DNA from: Sphingobium faniae
GTDB taxonomy: Bacteria; Pseudomonadota; Alphaproteobacteria; Sphingomonadales; Sphingomonadaceae
Assembly: GCA_900100475.1 (NCBI GenBank)
Contig: FMTU01000007.1
Span: forward strand, 186,001 to 250,000
DNA: 64,000 nt
Direction of reading: 5' to 3'
The notes under the pieces: generated by a model
Databases searched by the model: none
Told to the model about the DNA's origin: nothing
The model's input: the letters and a program-made list of their open reading frames with translations, nothing else
Part shown: in pieces, positions 58,087 to 64,000 of the stretch
Layout: each line of letters opens with the position of its first letter
Numbering within the stretch: position 1 is the first letter of the stretch
Made by a program: the position numbers and the translations under genes

Positions 58087-59556
58087 ATGAGCATGACGAT
58101 TTTGCCTTCTTCCGATCGAATATTGCGGGGCATGCGCACAAGCCTCGCGCGCATCCGCAAGACAGAAGCCATCAGCGATTTTGCGCGCGACACTCTGCGT
58201 GTCACCGACGCCATGCTTGGCGAAATCCTGCAACGGCAAGACAGCGATTTCTACCTATCCACCTATCTGCAAGGCCGTGCCCTGCTGGAGGGATGGAACG
58301 CCGCTTCCGCGCCTTCCGGGCAGGTGGCGCTTCAGGATTTACCTTCCACGGTGCCTCCCCACACCTGTTATCAGCAACTCGGCGTCTGGCTTGGCATCAT
58401 CTCCACGCGTCTTGCCGACACGATCCGCGCCGTTGAGGATCTGGACGGCGAATATGTTCAACAGGTGGTGGCGTGGGAGGAAGCGCTCTACGGTCACAGG
58501 CTGAAAGCCGCGCCTGAGCCAGAGGCGGCTGACGCACCCACGCCGCGGATAGAGCGGGATTCACTGGCGCTCTATCTTGAGGCCCGCGGGCTGACGCTGC
58601 TGGATTTCCGGCGGATCGTCGGCGGCTATCAAAAGGATACGCTGCTCTTCAGGGCGAAGGACGATAGCGGGCTGGAACGGGATTATGTGATCCGTGCCGA
58701 TAAGCCGGACCGTTTCGTCAATCTGGACGCCGGGTCCATCCGGGATGAATATGAGATCGTTCGCCGGGTTCACGCGGCGGGCATTCCCACCGCCAAGCCT
58801 CTCTGGCTTGAGTCCGATGCGGCGCGGTTGGGAATGCCCTTCATGGTTTCGGACCGCGTGAAGGGCGTCACGCCGGGCGCGGTAAACCACCCGCATGAGA
58901 TGACCGAGGGCGAGTTACGGTCGATCGCGGAAACCCTGGCCGATATTCATCTGATTCCGATAGATCGCTTCGCGGGAACCTGCGTCGAACATTGGGGCGC
59001 ACGGGCGACTCTGGGCGAGAACAGTCGAGCCGCCGTCGAGATGTGGCCGCGCCAGCCCTGGGCGCAGGCGATGACGCCTTCGCCGACTGCGACCTCCATG
59101 CTGGAGTGGCTGCGTCGCAACGTACCGACGAGCGACCGCGCGCCCGCATTGGTTCACACCGACTATGCGCCCTATAATCTGATGCTCCATGAAGGGCGTG
59201 TTGCCGCCGTACTGGATTGGGAAGGTTCCCGGATTGGAGATCCGATGGAGGATCTGTCATTCCTGTTGCAATGCCTGGGCCATCGGGCCGATCCTGACAA
59301 GATAAAGCAATACTATTCCGAACGCATAGGGTCATCGATCGACGAAGACGCCTTGCGCTACTTCGACGTCTATAACAGCATGAAATATGTTCTGGGCGGA
59401 TTCTTTGCAGGCACTTTGTACGAAAAGGACGAAAGCTCGGCTATTCAATGGGGCTATCTGTCGCTTTACTCATCGTGGCACGGCATGATCATCCATGACA
59501 GGCGTTTGAAGTCCATCCACAGACATGAAAGCCAGTCAGCCGCTGCCCAGTGCTGA
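58087..59556 (+). CDS. APH-type small-molecule kinase (copy 2)
   Basis: A 489-residue protein from ATG 58087 after AAGGAGGAG. A helical N-terminal domain of about 160 residues is followed by the kinase domain: SIRDEYEIVRRVHAAGIPTA, HTDYAPYN (357-364) and DWE (377-379), with IGDPMEDLSFLLQCL. Compared with copy 1, the Brenner box is HTDYAPYN rather than HGDFDLRN. The long N-terminal domain is shared in concept but not in sequence by eye. It leads the plus unit with an RDHS protein and an epoxide-hydrolase-like gene. Confidence 0.85.
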   Translation: MSMTILPSSDRILRGMRTSLARIRKTEAISDFARDTLRVTDAMLGEILQRQDSDFYLSTYLQGRALLEGWNAASAPSGQVALQDLPSTVPPHTCYQQLGVWLGIISTRLADTIRAVEDLDGEYVQQVVAWEEALYGHRLKAAPEPEAADAPTPRIERDSLALYLEARGLTLLDFRRIVGGYQKDTLLFRAKDDSGLERDYVIRADKPDRFVNLDAGSIRDEYEIVRRVHAAGIPTAKPLWLESDAARLGMPFMVSDRVKGVTPGAVNHPHEMTEGELRSIAETLADIHLIPIDRFAGTCVEHWGARATLGENSRAAVEMWPRQPWAQAMTPSPTATSMLEWLRRNVPTSDRAPALVHTDYAPYNLMLHEGRVAAVLDWEGSRIGDPMEDLSFLLQCLGHRADPDKIKQYYSERIGSSIDEDALRYFDVYNSMKYVLGGFFAGTLYEKDESSAIQWGYLSLYSSWHGMIIHDRRLKSIHRHESQSAAAQC

Positions 59557-59590
59557 AATCCGCCTACCCAATCACAATCAGGAGCAGTTC

Positions 59591-60574
59591 ATGAACAAAG
59601 CCGACTTGCCTGATGAAAATCCGATCCAGGATATTCCGTCCGAAAAATGGTGGAGCGAAAATTTTTTCGCCGGCTTTGCCTGCCCTAGGACGCGAACCGC
59701 AATCTTCTACAGCATCGGCCGCTGGCACGCCGACCCCACCCTTTGGCGCGAATGCGTCCAGCTTTCGCTGCCGGACGGTACGCTTGCCTGGTTCAGGGGC
59801 TATGGACGGAACGGCACCGCCACGGCGGCCGGGGCGTCGGTATCCAGCTTTGAAATCGTCGAACCCGGCAATCGCATCCGCGTGACCTTTGACGGCCCGA
59901 TGATGAAGGCCAGACTATCCGACCTGATCGAACAGGGCGCGCCGGCAGGGCCAACGGTTCGATGCCGCTTCGATATCGGTTTCGAGGGCGTCTTGCCCGT
60001 GTGGAACCTGAACAGCGATACAGAGGAAGCCCGGACCATGGCGGGGGCCAGCCACATAGACCATGTTGGCGCGGCCAATGGAACCATCGAATTCGACGGC
60101 GCGCAGTACCCGCTGGTCGATGCCTATGCCATTCGCGATCATAGTCGGGGCGTTCGCGACCTGATCCGTTTCGAAGGCTCCGCCTGGCTGCATGGCGTCT
60201 TTCCGTCCGGCCGGGGCTTTTATGTCTACGCGATGAAATCGCCCGACGGGTCCATGGGGATGTCCAATGCGGCCATGGTCGCCGATGGCCACCTCTATCC
60301 GGCTGAAGTGGTCGCCATCGAGTTCCTGAACGATTTCCAGAGCTGGGGGAGTGTGCACACACTCGTCCTGCGGAGCGAGATCGGCGACATGACGATCGAG
60401 TTCACCGATGTCCTGGCGACCTTCGCCACGGGACTGATGACTCCCTGGGACATGTGCCCGGGCAAGGCGATGTATTCAGACATCGGACTGGTCTTCGACG
60501 AACCGATGCGGCTGAGGTCCGGTGGCGAGGAGGGGGTTGGCTGGTCGGAGCGAGGCGTCCCGCAAAACAGCTGA
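59591..60574 (+). CDS. RDHS-motif protein (DUF7064/7065-like), copy 2
   Basis: A 327-residue protein from ATG 59591 after AGGAGC; the frame starts earlier at 59525 but that part overlaps the kinase gene. It is very similar to copy 1: DIPSEKWWSENFFAGFACPR, FYSIGRWHADPTLWRECV, AIRDHSRGVRDLIRFEGS and FPSGRGFYVYAMKSPDGSMG. Paralogy suggests duplication within the cluster, one copy in each main unit. Located between kinase and epoxide-hydrolase-like genes. Confidence 0.72.
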   Translation: MNKADLPDENPIQDIPSEKWWSENFFAGFACPRTRTAIFYSIGRWHADPTLWRECVQLSLPDGTLAWFRGYGRNGTATAAGASVSSFEIVEPGNRIRVTFDGPMMKARLSDLIEQGAPAGPTVRCRFDIGFEGVLPVWNLNSDTEEARTMAGASHIDHVGAANGTIEFDGAQYPLVDAYAIRDHSRGVRDLIRFEGSAWLHGVFPSGRGFYVYAMKSPDGSMGMSNAAMVADGHLYPAEVVAIEFLNDFQSWGSVHTLVLRSEIGDMTIEFTDVLATFATGLMTPWDMCPGKAMYSDIGLVFDEPMRLRSGGEEGVGWSERGVPQNS

Positions 60575-60616
60575 CGCCATGGAGCCGGCCGGATCGCCGA
60601 TGCCATGGCCGAAAAA

Positions 60617-60636
60617 GACAAGACAAGACAAGACAA
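60617..60636 (+). repeat. (GACAA)x4 tandem repeat in the leader of the LEH-like gene
   Basis: Four exact GACAA units at 60617-60636, 24 bp upstream of ATG 60660, just before the AAGGAG ribosome site. Number changes would shift spacing between transcription and translation signals. Confidence 0.8.
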
Positions 60637-60659
60637 CAATCGAAACAAGGAGATAGGAC

Positions 60660-61067
60660 ATGTCTCAAGGCGATTCAGAAACGATTATCCGGAATTTCCT
60701 CACCGAATGGGCGAATGATGGCTGGATGGAGTCGTTCTCCAGATATATTCATCCGGACTGCGTCTGGCGGAACAGCGGGTTCCCCGACGTGGTCGGCAAG
60801 GAAGCGGTGATGACCTTGCTCACCGGCATGCTCGAAAAATTCGGCATCAAGGGCGCGAACGTCGAGGTGATCGCACTTGTCGCGAATGGCGATCGGGCCA
60901 TGGTCGAGCGGATCGACCATATGGTCGACCCCAGGGAAGGCGAACATTCGACCCCCACCATGGGCTCGTTCCGCCTGAAGGACGGATTGATCGTCTATTA
61001 TGCGGATTATTTCGATCCGACGCGCTATTTGCACGGCGTCGCGGACGCGACCAGCCAGCTTTCCTGA
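60660..61067 (+). CDS. Limonene-1,2-epoxide hydrolase-like protein
   Basis: A 135-residue NTF2-fold protein after AAGGAG. It has AMVERIDHMVDPREGEHSTP, then LIVYYADYFDPTRYLHG. The E-R-x-D and Y-x-D-Y-F-D pattern matches the Arg and two Asp residues of the limonene-1,2-epoxide hydrolase triad. Such enzymes hydrate small epoxides. Position after an RDHS protein and APH kinase suggests hydration or dehydration chemistry in this unit. The SnoaL family overlaps in fold, so a dehydratase is an alternative. Confidence 0.75.
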   Translation: MSQGDSETIIRNFLTEWANDGWMESFSRYIHPDCVWRNSGFPDVVGKEAVMTLLTGMLEKFGIKGANVEVIALVANGDRAMVERIDHMVDPREGEHSTPTMGSFRLKDGLIVYYADYFDPTRYLHGVADATSQLS

Positions 61068-61076
61068 CGGCCCCTG

Positions 61077-62408
61077 CTACCTCTGCCAGAGCCGGATGAT
61101 GGTATTGGCCACATCCTCCCCGCGCCTGGCGGAGGTTTCCTGGCTCGCCTTGCTGAACATGTCGCCCGCCACCTGGACCCGGCTGTCCTCGTTCAACCGC
61201 TCGACGAACTTTGCCGCCCGACGATAATAGCCGGGCGTATTCAGATGCCCGATATGCGGCCAGCGTTCGATATTGCTGACCCCATTGAAATGCCCGACAA
61301 GCTCCGGAAAATATTTCTCGACCTTCGCGCGCGCGAACCCGATCGCTTCCTCATCGGTCATCCGGGCCGCCTGCGGATAGAATTTCGAGTCCGTCTGGAC
61401 GTTGAAAAGGCTATGCCCCTCGGGCGCTCGATCCGGCGCCTTGTTGTGGTCGAGGAAGAGCAGGAAAATCTCGCTATCTTCGACGGTCGGCATTTGAATG
61501 GTCCACGCCTTGGTATCCGGCCGCCTTGAATAGCCCAGATGAACCTTGTTGGATCGCATATATTGGAGGTTATCGGCGAACTCCGCCGAAATATCCCGAA
61601 GTTTTGGATATATTCGGACTGCGTCCTTGTACATCAACGCCACGACGCAAGCCGCGCACTCTTCCTCGATCAGGTCGCCATCGGCATTGCGATAACGCAC
61701 GAGCGCACCATCTGCCTGCTCCTGCACGTCTTCGACGCGGCATTCGAACCGGATGGGCAGCATGTCCGCGAGCGTCTTCAGCAGCCGGTCAGCCCCGCCA
61801 AGGAACGTCCACACGCCGTCATCCGCAAAAGCAAGGCCCGCTGCGACATCGAGAATGGATGTAAGGTCCGCGCCGGTCGATTGCATGAGCCGCGACAATG
61901 GATCAATCATATAGTCTGTCGCTTCCGGGCCGAAATGACGCAGGCCATAGGATTCCGCCGATCTGTTGGGATCGTCGAGATGGGCCGACCTGTACAGGTA
62001 GCGGAAGTCGATGCCTTCCAGATCCGGGGCAATCTTCTTCATGCCCCGCTGCAGCTTCACTTTTGTCGCCAGCGAGAATGTGGATGTCATGGCGAGCGAT
62101 AACTTGCTCGCAACGTCCATATATTTGATCTTGCCACGGACCACCGTTCCCACCGTGCTCGATATCGGTGAAATCGCGCTGGCCAGCCCCACCTCTTTGG
62201 CCAGAGCGAGATAGCTATGATAGCCCGTCGAGTTGCCATCGGCGCCGACGTCCATGATATAGCCGTCCTGATGGCGCGACCAGACGCGCCCTCCGGCCCG
62301 GTCGGATGCTTCCAGCACCAGCACCTCGAAACCCGCCTGCTGCAAGCGGAATGCGGCAGTCAGACCGGCGGCCCCGGCGCCTATCACGATGATCTTATGA
62401 TCTTTCAT
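61077..62408 (-). CDS. FAD-dependent oxidoreductase (amine-oxidase/protoporphyrinogen-oxidase-like)
   Basis: A 443-residue flavoprotein from ATG 62408. The nucleotide motif is IIVIGAGAAGLTAAFRLQQAG, followed by VLEASDRAGGRVWS; the second half has VQVAGDMFSKASQETSARRG. It belongs to the amine-oxidase/phytoene-dehydrogenase superfamily but differs from the 56096 flavoprotein in length and motifs, so the two probably act at different points. It precedes the receptor gene on the same strand with a 136-bp gap. Confidence 0.85.
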   Translation of the reverse strand: MKDHKIIVIGAGAAGLTAAFRLQQAGFEVLVLEASDRAGGRVWSRHQDGYIMDVGADGNSTGYHSYLALAKEVGLASAISPISSTVGTVVRGKIKYMDVASKLSLAMTSTFSLATKVKLQRGMKKIAPDLEGIDFRYLYRSAHLDDPNRSAESYGLRHFGPEATDYMIDPLSRLMQSTGADLTSILDVAAGLAFADDGVWTFLGGADRLLKTLADMLPIRFECRVEDVQEQADGALVRYRNADGDLIEEECAACVVALMYKDAVRIYPKLRDISAEFADNLQYMRSNKVHLGYSRRPDTKAWTIQMPTVEDSEIFLLFLDHNKAPDRAPEGHSLFNVQTDSKFYPQAARMTDEEAIGFARAKVEKYFPELVGHFNGVSNIERWPHIGHLNTPGYYRRAAKFVERLNEDSRVQVAGDMFSKASQETSARRGEDVANTIIRLWQR

Positions 62409-62544
62409 AGCAATGCCGATCCTTCTTCCCCAGGATTCGCGTCAAAGCATCCTCCATTCCAGTGGCGCTCTTCGATGATGGTCCGGCACGTCTCCGATCA
62501 TGAAACTCCGCCGCGCCATGGAAGCGCGACGGAAGCCCCCGACT

Positions 62545-64000
62545 TCAGAATTTGGTTCTCAGGGTGACGCCGTACATGCGGGGATCGGCAGCGGTGATGA
62601 TGTCGCCGAGCTGGCCCGTGACCCCCTGCCCCAGATAATATTCGTCGAACAGATTGCGGACCCAAAGCGTGACGCCCAGACGCTCGTCCTTCGCGGTCCA
62701 CCCGATCGTCCCGTTGACCAGTGCATAGGCTTTTTGCCGCAGGCGGCCGGCGACATCGTCGAAGACAAACCCATCATTATAGTTGACGTTCGCCCCGATA
62801 TTGAAGTCACCGCCCATGCCGGGCCACATATAGTCGAACCCGGCGAAGCCCGTGAACTTGGGCGCCCTGACCGTATCGTAGCCCTTGGCGTTGTTGTTCG
62901 GGAACACCACAATGGAGCCATCGGCGCCGAAGGCGATCGGATTCAGGAAATCCTTGTATTTTCCGTCCAGAACCGCGCCGCCCGCGGTGAGCATGAGGCC
63001 CGTTGTCGGCGCAATGGTAAGCTCGAATTCACCGCCTTTGATACGGGCGGCGGCGGCATTGAACGTGGCGGTGAGCTGGTTTCGGACGGCCGAAACCTGA
63101 ATATCCTGATAATCATAATAGAACAGCGCGGCGTTGAAACGCACATGACGGTTGAAAAGATCGCTCTTCAGGCCGATTTCATACGCATCGAGGACTTCGG
63201 GCCGGAACCCGGCGCTCATTGGGTCGAGGAGGTCATAGCCCCCCGACTTCACGCCCCGGTTGTACGACGCATACACCTTTACGCCCGGCGTGACCGTTTG
63301 ATTGATCGCCGCGCGCCACGTCAACTTGTTGAAATCCTGCTTGCCGTCGGGAAAGTCGAACCCGTTGACAGCGCTCTTGCGCTTCTGCTTTTCGCTCGTA
63401 TAGCGCAAGCCGCCGGTGAGCTCGGTGCCGTCCATCACGGTCACGGTAGTCTGCCCGTAAACCGAAACCGAGTTGGTGCGCTGGCGGCCGTAAATGGACG
63501 CGGTGGTCAGCAGACCGGTGTCCGGGTCGGGAGTAGAGATATTGCCGTTATTATAGGCCGCCACGCTCTGATAGTAGAATGCGCCGACCTGCCAGTTGGC
63601 CCACTGGCTCGCCTCGCCGATAAGCTGTACTTCCTGAGACCAGTTGTTCGCGTAATAATAAAGATCGGCGACGACCAGGGGAAGATTGGTGGCGTCACGG
63701 TCAAAATAATATCGTCCCTTGCTCAGTCGGCGGGACGTGATGCTGACCAGTTTGGCGAACCCGACATCCTGTTCTATGGTGAGAGAAAGGCCGCGCCCTT
63801 TCGCCGTAATGATCGACGGCGTTTCGGCATCGGTGTCGTAGCGCCCATAATAGTGCGGCAGACCATCCGGACCCAGCGCGCCTTTCGGTAAATGATAACT
63901 CGTCTTGCTGTTCCGGTTATAACCATAATCGCCCGCGAGCGTGATCTCGGTCCCATCGGATGGCGTGAACAGCAATTTGGAACGAGCAGAAAACTCCCGC
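62545..64000 (-). CDS. TonB-dependent receptor, paralog; N-terminus outside window
   Basis: The barrel part of a TonB-dependent receptor whose start lies beyond the right edge; the frame is open to 64000. It shares extended blocks with the receptor at 44839: VYASYNRGVKSGGYDLLDP, EVLDAYEIGLKSDLF, DGFVFDDVAGRLRQ and QLGDIITAADPRMYGVT. By eye roughly 60% of positions agree. The conserved end LRTKF closes the barrel. The pair brackets most of the catabolic island on the outer sides, suggesting both import related substrates. Confidence 0.93.
   Translation of the reverse strand, partial: REFSARSKLLFTPSDGTEITLAGDYGYNRNSKTSYHLPKGALGPDGLPHYYGRYDTDAETPSIITAKGRGLSLTIEQDVGFAKLVSITSRRLSKGRYYFDRDATNLPLVVADLYYYANNWSQEVQLIGEASQWANWQVGAFYYQSVAAYNNGNISTPDPDTGLLTTASIYGRQRTNSVSVYGQTTVTVMDGTELTGGLRYTSEKQKRKSAVNGFDFPDGKQDFNKLTWRAAINQTVTPGVKVYASYNRGVKSGGYDLLDPMSAGFRPEVLDAYEIGLKSDLFNRHVRFNAALFYYDYQDIQVSAVRNQLTATFNAAAARIKGGEFELTIAPTTGLMLTAGGAVLDGKYKDFLNPIAFGADGSIVVFPNNNAKGYDTVRAPKFTGFAGFDYMWPGMGGDFNIGANVNYNDGFVFDDVAGRLRQKAYALVNGTIGWTAKDERLGVTLWVRNLFDEYYLGQGVTGQLGDIITAADPRMYGVTLRTKF

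Noticed and set aside
57924-58436. Plus-strand open frame opening before the second APH kinase
   Set aside because: Arg-rich, no motif, and runs in another frame into the kinase coding region; the upstream part is promoter sequence.
51637-59556. Aminoglycoside resistance genes
   Set aside because: Both APH-like proteins have long extra N-terminal domains and sit in catabolic operons. Small-molecule kinase roles fit better than antibiotic resistance.
1-64000. CRISPR array
   Set aside because: No set of regularly spaced 24-40-bp direct repeats was seen. The repeats found are operators, tandem pentamers or palindromes.
1-64000. Insertion sequences or transposases
   Set aside because: No transposase motif or paired terminal repeats around a gene were found. 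The only mobile-like element is the short palindromic repeat at 54811.

Overview
The window comes from a GC-rich alphaproteobacterium, most likely a sphingomonad (Sphingobium/Novosphingobium/Sphingomonas group). This rests on the sphingomonad-type TonB receptors with an IVVTAQRR plug motif, the phage protein families, and a catabolic cluster rich in Rieske, EthD, SnoaL and PQQ proteins. The genus cannot be fixed from this sequence alone.

Region 1 (about 1 to 36.1 kb) is a nearly complete HK97-type siphovirus prophage. From the left it holds: a CI-like repressor running off the window and a divergent Cro-like gene separated by three TGCGATTATCGCA-type operators (1-611); a tightly coupled early operon (1.2-7.4 kb) with a helicase-methyltransferase fusion, a Lar-like anti-restriction protein and an SSB; a primase-helicase (7.5-10.5 kb); a possible late regulator; HNH endonuclease, terminase, portal, ClpP-like protease and capsid (11.4-17.5 kb); head-tail joining and tail genes (17.6-31.7 kb), including a tail-chaperone pair joined by a programmed -1 frameshift at AAACCCT; and a lysis cassette (33-35 kb) with muramidase, small membrane proteins and nested spanins. 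Four accessory (moron) insertions break the tail operon. Two are toxin-antitoxin modules (HicAB and RelE/XRE) and two are small membrane proteins.

Region 2 (36.07-36.32 kb) is the prophage edge: the 5' half of a tRNA-Gly(UCC) gene, then a broken C-terminal integrase fragment ending abruptly about 120 bp from the first chromosomal gene. It looks like an attachment core plus a deletion scar, possibly from tandem integrations.

Region 3 (36.4-64 kb) is a chromosomal catabolic island bounded by two closely related TonB-dependent receptors (44.8-47.0 kb and 62.5 kb to the window end). A double-winged-helix GntR regulator is divergent from a plus operon (dihydrodipicolinate-reductase-like protein, two SnoaL-like proteins, three EthD proteins, SDR), followed by a PQQ/haem c dehydrogenase and a receptor. 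Then come alternating divergent units: an acyl-CoA ligase unit on minus; phosphatase, APH-type kinase, Rieske oxygenase and SMR-like protein on plus; flavoprotein plus RDHS-family protein on minus; a second APH kinase, RDHS-family protein and epoxide-hydrolase-like protein on plus; and a second flavoprotein and receptor on minus. Three paralogous RDHS-motif proteins, two kinases and one phosphatase recur together. I infer uptake of a hydrophobic alicyclic or terpenoid-like compound, periplasmic oxidation, oxygenation, CoA activation and perhaps phosphorylation-assisted elimination. The substrate is unassigned, and this island is the best candidate in the window for an undescribed system.
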